Source of the DNA: Chelydra serpentina
Lineage: Eukaryota; Chordata; Testudines; Chelydridae
Length of the DNA stretch: 64,000 bases
Assembly (NCBI GenBank): GCA_037349315.1
Contig: JBAIAC010000018.1
Span: 3,658,001 to 3,722,000 of the forward strand
Direction: 5' to 3'
Program-made: the position numbers and the translations under genes
In this document: piece after piece, positions 1 through 11,695 of the stretch
Layout of the letters: each line of letters starts with the position of its first letter
Numbering within the stretch: the stretch's first letter is position 1
Notes under the pieces: model-generated
What the model was told of the DNA's origin: nothing
The model's database searches: none
The model's input: the letters and a program-made list of their open reading frames with translations, nothing else

Positions 1-1542
1 GTTCCTAAAGGTTATCTTGTTAGCCTGCCTTACCCAAATACTCCTCTTTTTATTTAGTTAAATGGACCTACTGGTGTGAATAAGACTATTACAGTTTGGC
101 CCTTAATAGGGAAACAAGGCTGAACAGCTAGATTTTTTTTATTTATTTTTTTGGTGAGGTGTATCTGGAAATCTATATAATTACATTATTTTTCCTCAAG
201 AAATGACTTTAGTGCATTGTTAAACTTCTGGTGAGAGATTTTGTGGAACTTCCCAGGTATTAGTCTTCCCATAGAAATGAAATTGTTTTATTAGTACAGT
301 ATCCGTAAATCTATTGCTTCAAAAATAAGTCACGTGTAGTGTAAGTATAGTAAAAAATAATTCTTGCCGTACTTGATAATATTCGAAACACACTTTCTTC
401 TATTTGACTGAAGTTCCACCTTAAATCTCCTGTATTAAGTAACTATGGAATCTTACAGTGATTTGGTGTAGTCTTACAGTAATCCACCCCTTAGTGTGTG
501 CGCTCTCTCTCCCTCCCCACTTCAAATATATAAAAATAGAAGGCAGCTACTACCTAACACATCATTGTAATATTGCCTATATGTGGTGCAGCTGAAGCTG
601 TTATCTTTGACACTGAGCAACAAAATTAAGTGCGCAGCGGGCCTTTTAAAGGTAAACCTTCATCCTTGTTTGGGGAGGAGGGGAAATAATCTTGGGATTC
701 TCTTAAAATACTTTCTTAGTTAAAAGAAGTTGCCTTGGTATTTGGTACACAACTTCCTCTGGTTATAAATTTTTGCATTTCTTTTTTATTTCTTCTGTAA
801 CACCTTGTATGTGCCTTATAGGGAATTGGAATTGGATGTACATTAAACTGTAGGGAAAAATGCCAAGAAAAAAAACATTTTTCCCCTCTGAATAACTTTG
901 AAATGTAAAATGTGTAGTTTTTTATATTTGAATGTGTTACCAAAACATGCACACTCCTTAGGAATGAGTTTTTATGTGGTAAACGTACCTATGTAGCTGT
1001 GATTTAAATACATTGTATCACAGGAAATACATTTTGTGGGAAATTAATGTGCCAATATCTCTTACATGAACTATTAAAATTTTTATGTACTTAAGTAATT
1101 TTTAGGACCACTGTCAATTTAAATTTGGTCCAATGCTTACATTTTGTAAAAAAACAGCTTAAATAACCTCCAAAAAAAAGCCTAGAGGAACTATTTCCAC
1201 ATTTTTTTCCTGTCGAAAACAGTTGTTAAAAAATCATTGCATGCAGTGTGTGAAACCCAAATATATTGCAGTACTAAGAATCGGAAAGTAAAACTAAATT
1301 GATTTTTTTTCTTTTTCTGAACCTATAGGCTAAACAGTCAACAAAAAGCCCAAATAGTGGCAAACTAGACTTTCTAAAGTCCATTCACTTTTAGTAATAT
1401 AAGGTGTTATAGAACAGAAAAACATGGTTTGCAACATATATTTAAATTGACAGGGCCCCTTTTACGTTAACGTGTGCATTTCCATTTCACTGTGTAGATA
1501 TTCTGTTAAGATTTACATTAAAAATTTAATCCTCTTCCACAG
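1..1542 (+). other. PDLIM5: 3' end of the upstream PDLIM5 intron
   Basis: AT-rich sequence upstream of the first coding exon, without a recognisable gene or repeat. Short open frames here show no protein family. It lies on the sense strand of an intron between an unseen 5' non-coding exon and the ATG exon. Confidence 0.6.
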
Positions 1543-1582
1543 ACATTTATTATCTGGAATTAGACCTTCAGCATCCAGCACG
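1543..1582 (+). other. PDLIM5: 5' UTR part of the first coding exon of PDLIM5
   Basis: A pyrimidine-rich stretch ending in CAG at 1540-1542 makes a plausible splice acceptor, so the exon starts at 1543 and has 40 non-coding bases before the ATG. An upstream non-coding exon carrying the cap site must therefore lie outside the window, which fits the usual PDLIM5 gene structure. The acceptor is read from sequence only; transcript data would fix it. Confidence 0.75.
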
Positions 1583-1678
1583 ATGAGCAACTACAGCGTG
1601 TCTTTGGTCGGCCCTGCTCCTTGGGGTTTCAGGCTTCAAGGTGGAAAAGACTTCAACATGCCTTTGACCATCTCTAGG
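1583..1678 (+). CDS. PDLIM5: PDLIM5 (ENH), first coding exon, PDZ domain residues 1-32
   Basis: This exon encodes the first 32 residues of PDZ and LIM domain protein 5, a scaffold that binds alpha-actinin at Z-discs and actin structures through its PDZ domain and protein kinases through its C-terminal LIM domains. The translation begins [20 protein letters not shown] and continues [12 protein letters not shown]. The PWGF at residues 13-16 is the carboxylate-binding loop of the Enigma-family PDZ. The [15 protein letters not shown] start separates it from LDB3 (MSYSVTLTGPGPWG) and PDLIM7 (MDSFKVVLEGPAPWG). The exon ends after a complete AGG codon and is followed by GTGAGC, a good donor, so the intron is phase 0. 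The open frame continues into the intron to 1747, but that extension is not conserved protein. Only the N-terminal part of the gene is in the window; the LIM domains lie downstream. Confidence 0.96.
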
Positions 1679-1982
1679 GTGAGCTATATTTGCCTTTATA
1701 GACTTTACAAAAATGTCTTCTACATCATGTGGTACCTGGAAAGATGAGTATTTCTGCAATATGATCATCTTGCTGAATGTGAAGACTGATCACTTGTACG
1801 GCAGGTGTCACCTTGTCCCTTAGGATGATGGAGCGGCTATTAATTTTTTAAAAACCTGTTGGGAAAATTAATTTTCTTGAATGTTTGAGGCCTCCCACCA
1901 AGTTTCCATGGGGAACGCAAATGTTTGTAACAGTGTTTTGCTTTTTTATATGCATCAGATAGAAGTATTTCCTTTCATCCTT

Positions 1983-1988
<6 letters not shown>

Positions 1989-2037
<49 letters not shown>
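1989..2037. repeat. (GT)n microsatellite
   Basis: About 24 uninterrupted GT units, 310 bp downstream of the first coding exon's splice donor. The antisense reading produces spurious poly-His-Thr frames, which are not genes. Confidence 0.98.
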
Positions 2038-2039
<2 letters not shown>

Positions 2040-2322
2040 TGAGTAGCAGAGGTGGAAAGTTGCTGACATAAGTTCTATCATGTCTTATGCTAAAGTTAGC
2101 TTTTGAGCAGCAGGATGCTTGACCCTCCCCCCGGCAATGGAATACAGGAGTAGATGCATATCTCTCAAGCGGGAGGGGGCATGGATTTTTAATGAGAAAA
2201 TAGCTCATGTTGCCTCTGTGTATCCAGCATATATTAACTGAGTTTATGGTCTTTAAATATCTATTGTTGCAAAATCCTCCTATTTACAGTTTTTTAAAAA
2301 AGTAGTTAAACTCTGTGCAGTA

Positions 2323-3025
2323 CAACGTTCCCGCTAACTTTTTACATCCATTTGCAGAATGAATTTTATGTGCACCAATATGGAGGTGATGTGTGGTGGG
2401 GGTGGGGCCGAAGGGTTTGGACTGTGGGAGGGGGCTCAGGGATACGGTGCAGCAGTGGTGGTGAGAGCTGTGGCTGGGAGTGCAGGCTCAGGGGTGGGGC
2501 CAGGGATGAAGGGCTTGGGGTGCAGGATGGGGCAGAGGGATGGCGTTGGGGGGGGTGAGGTCTCTGGCTGGGAGTGTGCGCTCTGGGGTGGGGATGAGGG
2601 GTTTGGGGTGCAGGAGGGGGCACAGGGCTCCAGCTGGGGGTGAGAGCTCTGGGGTGGGACCAGGGATGAGGGGTTTGGGGTGCAGGATGGGGCAGAGGGA
2701 TGGGGGGTGGGGGGGTGTGAGGGCTCTGGCTGGGGGTGTGCGCTCTGGAGTGGGGATGAGGGGTTTGGGGTGCAGGAGGGGGCTCAGGGCTCTGGCTGGG
2801 GGTGAGGCCTCTGGGGTGGGACCAGGGATGAGGGGTTTGGGGTGCAGGCTGCCCCAGGGGTGGGGCCGGGGAGAGAGGACTCCCCCCCAGCCCTCTCTCA
2901 CTGCAGCGGCCTGGGGGAGAGGCGCCTCACCACGGCAACTCTGGGGCCAGAGGAGAGGCACCTCTCCCTGCCTGCGTGGACCCTGATAGCCTGCTGTGTG
3001 GCCGCGCAGCTTAGAGGGAACTTAG
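2323..3025. mobile_element. Non-autonomous hAT element with internal G-rich minisatellite
   Basis: Termini are CAACGTTCCCGCTAA at the left and the inverse of CTAAGTTCCCTCTAA at the right, so 12 of 15 terminal bases agree. The flanks GTGCAGTA (2315-2322) and GTGCCATA (3026-3033) match at 6 of 8 positions, as expected for an old hAT 8-bp duplication. The interior 2390-2860 is a G-rich tandem array in which a motif reading roughly GATGAGGGGTTTGGGGTGCA recurs at 2505, 2593, 2665, 2755 and 2827, spaced 88, 72, 90 and 72 bp. The same family occurs as a short copy at 10615-10778. The long frames on both strands here come from the array and are not genes. Confidence 0.82.
2390..2860. repeat. G-rich minisatellite, about 160-bp higher-order unit
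   Basis: Five copies of a GATGAGGGGTTTGGGGTGCA-like core alternate between about 72-bp and 88-90-bp spacing, which implies a two-part unit of about 160 bp. Many GGG and GGGG runs on the + strand give quadruplex potential. It lies wholly inside the hAT element 2323-3025. Confidence 0.85.
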
Positions 3026-3730
3026 GTGCCATAGTTGTGAATGGTGTTCCATTAAAATGTGCCTGAATGAATGTGCCATTTTCTCACGGGTGTTGTACAG
3101 AGTATTGCTCTTAACTGCTATTATTCAAAGGATTTGAGGAGCTAAGTCAAAACAGATAAAATCTTTGTACGAATAGCAATGCAGGGTCTAGTTAGAGTTC
3201 ACTACCCTCAAATAGCATTTAATGGATATTTTTCTTTGGATCTAGGCTGAGTTTCAAAACCCTCCTTGAGTGTCTGAGGCTGTTATATTTGGCATGTATA
3301 ACATATTTATACCAACTTTGCAATATTGAAGCTTTCAGAATATTAGGAATCCTAGTTAGAGAAGAGCTCATTTTACTTCTCTAATATGTGTTTCCTCTGT
3401 GTAAACCAATTTTTTTGAAGGGCAATTCTACTATAAAAGTATTTATGTAAAAATGGCATCTTATTTAACAGATTCTCTCCGCCCACCTCACCCAACACTT
3501 TCCCTACCCACCCTATTTACTTCAGTGACAAAGATAAGTTACTTCTTACACCTGTTGAGTGCAGTGTCACTAATGCTCTGGGAGAGGGATTTGGTTTCTG
3601 TTGCGTCATCAAACTTCGCTTTTTTCAATTGCCGGTCCAAATACTGCTGGTTCATTTAGACTAGGTAACCTTATTCAGCTGTGGGTTACGCTGTTGAGAT
3701 CAAGGTGAAATTTTGGTCCTGAAGTCTATT

Positions 3731-4207
3731 TTATTTAAATAATACTGAATTGAGTGCTATAGAAATGACCTCAAATAAATACAAACTTATGACAGTTGAT
3801 GCCCGAACCAGAGAGTGTACTGCATACCTTTTTAAACCTAGGCTGAGGTTTGCATGACAGGAACATCTCAACAAATGATTTTGAGTTACTGATGCAGAGA
3901 AAAGATAGAATCTAACAAGGCTGTTTTTACGGTCACTTTTCAAAGAACCACCACATTTCTTAAAGTCTAAGTTATATTCAAGTGCCTCTAGATCCTTCAA
4001 CATTGTTGGCTTGCTTTTGAATGCATCAAACTTGCCACTTGAGGCTTTGGATTTTTTCAAACGAGGTCTCCGTTGGGCTTCTGATTCGATGGCTGTCAGT
4101 TTACACGGGCAAGAACTATGAATGTGATGAGCCATGGGCGCAGCTGGTTGCACCTGGAGATTTAACCCTTTGAGTGGCAGGTATGAACAGCTCACATGGC
4201 AAGGCAT
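3731..4207 (-). other. 158-codon open frame of unknown status
   Basis: The longest uninterrupted minus-strand frame outside obvious low-complexity sequence. The product is basic in its middle (around PRLKKSKASSGKFDAFKSK) and has several Cys residues near the start. I recognise no domain and see no signal peptide or clear promoter. It lies in an intron of PDLIM5 on the opposite strand. It could be chance, a decayed pseudogene or a piece of an unrecognised repeat; chance is most likely. Confidence 0.2.
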
Positions 4208-4559
4208 GATTGCAAAGCTGTTGAAACATAGGTCCTAGACATTTTTTTGGTCAGGAATTCTTATTTGGTACACATCCCAATACCTATTAAACCATGGTAA
4301 ATTATAGAAGATACTACTACTCCTACTCCTAGTGTGTTTGAGAACCAGAGTGAAGCTACCTTATGAGAGTGGGTAGATTTAAACCAAAGCTTTGCAGAGA
4401 GAGGGAACGATATTTTAAGACTATGTACTACACTAATCCTTGACTAGCATTGCTTAATTCATGTGGTACATACTTACATGTGCTGTTGTACTGGGATGAG
4501 CTACAGAAATACACAAATTGGTCTAAACAATTGAATCTGTAATTCCTAGTCCTCTGATC

Positions 4560-4781
4560 GCCTTCCTCTGCAGCGTGGGGCACGGGTCACTTGCTGGAGG
4601 ATTCTCTGCATCTTGAAGTCTTTTTAAACCATGATTTGAGGACTTCAGTAGCTGAGACATAGGTGAGAGGATTATTCCAGGAGTGTGTGGGTGAGATTCT
4701 GTGGCCTGCGTTGTGCAGGAGGTCAGACTAGATGATCATAATGGTCCCTTCTGACCTTAAAGTCTATGAGTCTATGATCCC
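4560..4781 (+). mobile_element. CR1 LINE 3' end fragment
   Basis: Contains the sauropsid CR1 3'-UTR signature from about 4685 onward: GTGCAGGAGGTCAGACTAGA, then GATCATAATGGTCCCTTCTG, ending in a short repeated tail (TCTATGAGTCTATGA). The 5' side of the element is truncated, as usual for CR1. Confidence 0.88.
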
Positions 4782-5984
4782 ATGACAGCTAGCCTAAGAC
4801 TCCATCTGAGTAACTCATGTTGCAGGATTGGGGCCATAATAATTTCTCTGAGCCAAAATAATTAAAATCTAGCACCTTTATATGAGCTCCACCCCTTCTG
4901 GGTTGTTTCTTTTCACTGTAAGTTGGAGTGTGTGGGTGGGTGGGGGTCTGGAGTTAAAAAGTACTTAGTTTTGGTATGCAAATCCTCCTCCTATCTGATA
5001 ATTTGAAGAGTTCCATCTTGTGTCCCTTATACACTAGCACAGCATGTACAACACGCCATCCTTCTCTTCCTAGTGAAGCATAAATGCCTTTCCCGTGTAG
5101 TTAGACTGCTAATTAAAGAGTTTTTATTAAATCAGTATGTTCAAAAAGGTAACAAAGCAGCAGAGTTATTTCTGTTCCCTTACAAAGGTCCTGCTGTCTC
5201 TCATGACCTTCTTGGGTTTTGTGCAGTCATGCCTGGAATTCATTCTGGGCTGTGATGGTGAATCTTGGGTCATTGTGTTGACAACTAATATCTTGCTGTA
5301 GCTTTGTTTTAACTCCTTGCATTAAGTTTAAACAATACTTAACACAACAATATTCTCTGTAGTTGACAAATAGTAAGTTGGTCTCCTAACAGTATTGAAA
5401 TAATCTGTAAAGTTATTAAGTAAAAGGCTTTAATTTAACAAACTTGCATCTCCCGTGACTGTCCCAAGAAAGTTCATCATATTGCTATTGCTATTTTAAT
5501 GGTATTAATTAGTGGCGCTATTACTAGAAAAATAATAGTAGACTGAGTTCTTCCAATGAACTTTTTGCAGTGGCAAATGTGAATTAAGGGTTTTTAATTT
5601 GTTATGAGTGCAAATATTTGTGACCTATTTGACACTATACATTTGTACCCTGTGTATTTAAATTCGAATCCCATACAGTATTTGTAGTGCTTGCCATGAC
5701 TGAATGACATTGTTAAAGTAATACAGAAATGTTACTCTTCAAAAGTGAGTTGATTAACATTTTATATATAAAGAGTCTGCTCTGAATTTAAAGGGTGACA
5801 CACAACCACCCAAAAATACAGGGATGGGTGGAAAAGATCCAGGGAGTAGTTGGCAGAGAGACTTGGGTGGGGTATAGGAAGTTTTAAGGGTTTTGTGGGG
5901 AGATAGCAGAGACATTTGCGGGATGTGAGATTTGGGATACTTTCAAAGTGAGGAGGTTGAACTATGGTCTGTCTTGATGCTTCA

Positions 5985-6100
5985 AGATGTTGAGCACTCT
6001 GGTTCCCATCCAGCAGTGCACTTAAGCACATGTTTAACTTTAAGCATATGACTAATCTGATGGGACTACTCCCAATACTGAAGTTAAGGATCAAACCTGA
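5985..6100. repeat. Amniote-type palindromic interspersed repeat fragment
   Basis: GAGCACTCTGGTTCCCATCC followed by GCACTTAAGCACATGTTTAA and an inverse-oriented half (AAGCATATGACTAATC, GGGACTACTC). A better-preserved member of the same family is at 15276-15537. I do not know its formal family name. Confidence 0.45.
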
Positions 6101-8279
6101 TATGTGGAAGAAGACAGATACAGTGATTTGTTGTTCTGTGTTGTGGCTGCATCCCCTAATAAAGACTGATATATGGGCCTGATCCCACTTCTTTTAGACC
6201 TCATTGGCAGCAGGAGACTGGGCTGATAGATGAGAAAGAAAGTCTAACAGTGAGTCACACAAGTGCTATGGCAATACTTTCATATGGAGAGAATGCAAAA
6301 ATTATTTGGCCTGAAATAAATGAAAATGGAGATTACTTGATTGGGGATATTCAAAGATTGGACACATCTCAGTATAACCTAACTAGTTCCATATGGCAAC
6401 ATAAACAAACAGAGCAAAATAAAATAAACAAAACTGAGAAGATTAGGAGAATGTAAATTGCCTTTTACCTTGTTGCATAATCCAAAAACAAGACACATGT
6501 TATAATTTAAGAGCAGTAAAGTTAGAGCAAATAATATTAGATGCAAGGTATCCGCTTCTGGAAGCTACTACCAAGACTCCTGTTTTTGCTGAATTTAAAA
6601 TAAAGGCTACCTGACTTCATGTTCATCCACAACATTGGTAGTTAGGCAGACTGACTATAGCCATAATGAAATCTGCTTCAAGCTTATAAACTGTTTGCTC
6701 TGACTCAACGTACAGCAGTGTACATGTTAATATGTACTGTTTTCTGAAATGTAAAGAACTGGCTGCTGCCAGATTCAGGATACTGAATGATATGGCCCAG
6801 TGCTCTCCATCTGTTTATGCTTGATAACATGACTGTAAAAGTAGCATTGTGGATTTTGATAATTATTGTCTCAATTATTTTTATATAAAATTTCCTCTAC
6901 TTATAAGTAAAAAGATATTTTTGTTAAGTACCAGCCCAGCAAACTCAGCTTGGACTACGATGATCAAGCTGGTTCTTTTTAATCAGGAACATAATCACCA
7001 GTAGTAAAATATCTGCAGGACAAATTAGCCATCACTGATGCTTAGTTAAGGCCGTGCTCTCAGGCAGTCTGTGTTGATTGAGTGGACAGCTTGGGAATGA
7101 CATTGATAGATACCAGTTAGCCTTTGCCAGCTGGATCATTCCTTTTGTTTGTGGACTTAAAGGCAGGTTTCTCTCATCACCACCACCCCCCTTTAGAATT
7201 TATAAGAAAAGTAAGAAATTGATGCAATTTAAAGGATGTATAGTTGAATCTAAAGAGGTTAGGTAAGGTTTCTACAGTAGCACTAACTCAAACACCTTCC
7301 ACATCACGCATAACTTGCTTATACGTGTTTACCTTGTTAAGCGTTACTTATAACAAAGAAAACAGAATATGCTGCATATTGAATAATATTGCTGTAGAAA
7401 TGGCAACTATTCTGTATTCTGACTTCTTTAGATGTTGCATTAATTTATTTGCATGAAAATTCTGATAGTTGGTTAGAGCTCTATACTTGACTAACAAAAT
7501 CAGGATAAAACTCATTAAATACAACTGTAAGGTCAGAGTTGTCAAAATTGCTGTCCTCTGCAGGCTGTAATGAATAGTGGTGTTTGGTGTCAATGTTGCA
7601 TTCATTGTGTTATGGTAATCTGAGAGAGCTTTAACCATCTATCCTAAATGCAAGCGTGGTATGTTTGTAATGTGCCAAAATAGGGACTGTAAGCTTTTGA
7701 AGGTGACAGGATTTTTCAGGCATTGCTTAATGTTGTTCTGTAGCAACACTAAACAAGAAAAGTTAGAAAAGGGTTTTATAGCTTTTTAATATTTAAGCCA
7801 ATTTTAAAGTTACGTGACAAAGCAGCTCCTTTATGGGAAAAATATAAAATTAATTGTTTGTTAGCAAATACTGTTCAAAGGAGTACTTTCAAAAGAAAAT
7901 TTTCTGTCTGGCTTGATTCTCCTCAGCTGTAGGTAACATGTTTTTTTGAAAAACAATCTTCTTTATATGTTTTACTTACACTGACAGGTTCTGTGTACAT
8001 CTTCCTGCTGGCAGCATCCCAGCTTTCCGCAGTGCCTGAATTGCCTGATTCTGGCAAAGCATATGAAAGAAGTCTCTCTTCCCTGCCTTCCTCCTCCCCA
8101 CCCCCCACTGTTCCTCCCCATCATGCCCATTCAAATAAATAAAAATACCCCATCCCTACTTATGACACAATGTTCACGATGTTGCTAAATCAAAGAGATG
8201 ATCAGCACAGTATATACCTAGATAGCATATTTTGATATTAACAAGATGTACCCAAGAATACTTGTTTTTAATGGTGGTG

Positions 8280-8545
8280 TAGTTACCGATGAGAGACTTG
8301 GGAGATTTGGGTTTAGTTCCCAGCTGTGCCTCCAGCTTCCTGTGTGAGGTTGGGAGAACTGAGAGACAGAGAATAATTGAGTCATCCGTCTGTAAAATGA
8401 TGGTAATAATACTTCCCTCTGTCTGTTGTGTATATTTACGTCGTAAGCTCTTCAGGGTAGGGACTCTGTGTTTGAGGCTACATTGTGCTTGTCCCTATAC
8501 AAACTTGTTGGGGCCTGTAAGTGCTACTGGTATATAAATAATAAT
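8280..8545 (+). mobile_element. MIR/CORE-SINE-like element with L2-type tail
   Basis: Carries the sequence order of a MIR-type SINE: TTTAGTTCCCAGCTGTGCCT, CTTCCTGTGTGAGGTTGGG, CTGTAAAATGATGGTAATAA, then a LINE-like 3' segment with GTAAGCTCTTCAGGGTAGGG and a TAAATAATAATGA end. It is diverged throughout, so it is an old insertion. Confidence 0.7.
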
Positions 8546-9395
8546 GAATATATTTTATAAATGGAGCAAAGAACTCATTCCCCCACGCCTGTACAGTCTG
8601 TGTCAGAGGGTCATTGTTAGGAAATTCATGCCGCCCTTGAATCCCGTGCTCTTTTTTCCCTCTGTTGAAATATATAAAGACATAACCTTATAATCTAAGC
8701 AGTATGTATGATTGGATCCATGTGACTTTTTTTTCCTGCACGAAGCTTGTTTCTACAACATCTTAGCATTTTAAAAACAAACTCCTCTCTCCACCTTTGT
8801 ATTGCTAATATAACTTTGACTAGAGATCTGCATAGGTTGTGCCACTTGTGTTCTAAGGTGTGGTGTTAGGATTTCTTGGAAATTATCTCTTTTTAAAAAA
8901 AATAATGCTAACATCTGTGAAAATAATTGTAAAAGAAGGGGGGGGAAAAGCAGCAAGATGCTTTAAACGTTGACTGGGCTGACGCTTGCGTCTTGGGATT
9001 GTCAGTTTCCACTGGGTTGAGCCTGTTTGATTTTATTTACTTATTTATTTTAGGCCACGTGTTCTGTCTGGTTTAACCTAAAATCAAACAAACGTGATTG
9101 GGATGTGGGGAAATCAAAGCAAATAAAGTGGAATTTCACTCATACAAGTAAACCCCGAAAGAAACGGGAGAATAACTTTTGACCCCACATGGCAAATACA
9201 TCAATAGTAGTGCTGGTAACTATGTGCACTATTCTGCAAGATGTTGAGTTATCAACCTGGGACAGGGCTCTTACTGGCAGCTTCTGGCATTGCAGAACTG
9301 GGTTGATTGGCCAGTGAGTTGGGAAACACCTTCCGTTCCTCCCCCGAGAATACCATTCTGAAACACATTTTCATTGTACAGTAGTTGCATTTGAG

Positions 9396-9558
9396 CAGGG
9401 CCGGTTCTAGGCACCTGCCAAGGGAGCAGGTGCCTGGGGCAGCATATGTGAAGGGGTGGCACTTGTGCTGCTCTTGGGGCGGCACTCCGGTTTGTGGGGG
9501 TTTTTTTTGTTTTTTTGCTTCGCCGCTTGGGGCAGCAGAAAAGCTAGAGCTGGCCCTG
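9396..9558. mobile_element. Short non-autonomous hAT element, 163 bp
   Basis: Terminal inverted repeats are CAGGGCCGGTTCTAG at the left and the inverse of CAGGGCCAGCTCTAG at the right (13 of 15). The perfect 8-bp target duplication CATTTGAG sits at 9388-9395 and 9559-9566. There is no coding capacity; the open frames through it are chance. Confidence 0.92.
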
Positions 9559-10614
9559 CATTTGAGTGTCCTAATACCACTATGTAAAACAATGTGTATA
9601 TATAATATTTGGAAGCAATGTCTTTTGCTTTTATAGATGTCCTGTGAAATCACTAGAGGCAGGGGAACAGGGCTGCTAACTTCACTTGTAAACATGCTAA
9701 GTCAGGGAGAGTAGCAGGCCATTGGCCTTCTCCTGGCCAATGGCTCAATGGTCAGTTTGTGCCAATGGACACAAGATAGACATTTACAGGGGATGAAAAA
9801 AAATTAGAAATTTCCTTGCCAAGGCCATAAAGTAGGACTTTCTTTTGAATATCAATAGGAAAGAATTAGACTTATTTGCTTTCTCTGTATTTGAGCCTGG
9901 CGGCCTGACAACCTCTGTGAACTTCCTGCCATTTCAAGAAGCTATTTTTAGTGGAACTGCTTTTTTCTCAGTATTCATTCCTGATGGTTATCTTTGAGGG
10001 CATTGTGAGAAGAGACACAGCCTTCAAAGGTTGGTTTGTTTTGGTACAGAGCCAGGAGATAACATTGGTCTTGTTGGGGGATTTTAAGAATAGATCTCAT
10101 ATTATCAGGCTATCCATTTAAGAGAAAGTGCCTGAAACATGAGGGACAGTTTTCTGTCACAATGCGAGTATTGAAAGGGTGACATTACCACAATCATTGG
10201 ACACAAACTGCTTAATATTATAGCTTATACGTTACGTCAAAATGAGCTGCTTTTTGTAGGCAAGGAAACATGCTCTCAATCTCCACTTCTGTAAGGAGAG
10301 ACACATGCCACAAATCATCACAGATTGTACAAATTGGCTCTCTGGTTGGCAGTCTGTGAAGAGAGGCGAATGGTTGAATGGCCATGAAAACTAAAACATG
10401 TCTCGATACTGAGAAGGGATTGTGCTGATGTTGCTTAGGTGAAAAGGACTTCAGTCTTCAGGGCTGTCACACCAGTACCATTTTTATGAGCAGTAAAGGT
10501 AGATGAAACATGTTCTCTCACACGTCCTGCTCCGCCGTCTCCTAAACTGGAGGTAGAATGGAAGTGTCTCTCATCACGGTCCTTTATCTTGTGTGATCGA
10601 GTTTCAGTTAGGAT

Positions 10615-10778
10615 CAATGTTCCCTCTAATTTTTGACAGGCCGTGTGTGCAAAAAAATTTCTTCTATGCAAATGGTTGTGCTTCTGTGCAAATGTTTGTG
10701 CGTGCGGTGTTTCGCCGTGTGCGCGGGGTTTAGGATCTGTGTGCGCGTGCACGTGCGCACAGCTTAGAGGGAACAGCG
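10615..10778. mobile_element. Short non-autonomous hAT element, 164 bp
   Basis: Termini CAATGTTCCCTCTAA and the inverse of CGCTGTTCCCTCTAA agree at 13 of 15 positions. A perfect 8-bp target duplication GTTAGGAT lies at 10607-10614 and 10779-10786. The interior is a GTGTGCGC-rich stretch. It belongs to the same family as 2323-3025. Confidence 0.92.
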
Positions 10779-10945
10779 GTTAGGATTAGAAAAGATAGGG
10801 CAATATTCCATTCTCTGGGCTGCAAGAAGCTGTACCAGTCAGTTTTGGGGGCAAAGAAAGGACTGAGACGGAACCGCTATCAAGAAAACTTTGGACTACC
10901 ATTAAATGGCAGAGGGGAAAGTTTAATCAGAAAGTAGCAGATGTG

Positions 10946-11695
10946 CAAGGGTGCAAGTACGGTGATACAGTCTGGTACGCCATACCAGTAAGATACTTAT
11001 AGCTGGTACGGCGTACCGGAAAGACACAGGAGGAGCCCGCCCCCAGCCCTTCCACGCAGCTGTGTCTCCTGACTGGGGTCTGTACAGCAGCTCTGCCGGG
11101 GGGCTGGGGGTGGGGGTGGGGCTGGGGGTGGTCTGTCCGGTGGCCCCACATTCCACTCCTTTCCCCGGGAGCCGCAGGGGGAAAGGATCGGAATGTGCAG
11201 CTCCTCCAGCGGGGTTGCTGTACAGACCCCCGGCAGGAGGACTCAGCTGTGTGGCGGGGCTGGGGGCGGTACAGTGGCCGTGCCAGGGGAGCTGCATGTT
11301 CCATTGCGGTTCCGGAGAGCCCTGATCTCCTGGGAACCACAGCGGTGAAAGGAGCAGAACGTGGGGCTGCCAGGCGGCCCAGAGCCAGCAGCTTCTCTGG
11401 CGCAACTGTACCACCCCCAGCCCTTCTACACAGCCGCGTCTCCTGAGTCTCCTGTCTGGCGTCTGCACAGCAGAAGCGTCCCGCGCAGTGGGAGGACAAC
11501 AGAGTTGTCCCCCGTGCTACCACCCCCCTAATGTGGGATGGATGTGGATCATAGGGAGAGTGCAGGGGCCCCTGGGCTGGGGGCAGGCTCAGGAGGAGTA
11601 ATATGGGGGGGGTCACGTGCGGAGGTCACATGCCCCCACCTTTGTGTCCATGAGTGCAGCATACCCACAAGAAATGATTTCTACTTGCACCACTG
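10946..11695. mobile_element. Non-autonomous hAT element, 750 bp, GC-rich
   Basis: Perfect 8-bp target duplication CAGATGTG at 10938-10945 and 11696-11703. The left end CAAGGGTGCAAGTAC and the inverse of the right end, CAGTGGTGCAAGTAG, agree at 12 of 15. The GC-rich interior carries the motif CTGGTACGGCGTACCGG near 11014, a related TGGTACGCCATACCAG near 10973, and repeated blocks around CCCCCAGCCCTTC. The ~230-codon minus-strand frame inside reflects GC-richness; I see no transposase motif. Confidence 0.85.

Noticed and set aside
1679..1747. Read-through extension of the first coding exon to the stop at 1747
   Set aside because: GTGAGC at 1679 is a good donor, and the downstream exon continues the PDZ domain in frame; the extension is not PDZ sequence.
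1848..2208. Poly-Thr-His frames
   Set aside because: They are translations of the (GT)n microsatellite.
2359..2986. Long overlapping open frames on both strands rich in Gly, Pro and Leu
   Set aside because: They come from the G-rich minisatellite inside a hAT element; repeated composition keeps stops rare. No domain is visible.
10923..11616. 181- and 229-codon minus-strand frames
   Set aside because: They lie in the GC-rich interior of a hAT element in two overlapping frames, with no transposase motifs and no homology that I recognise.
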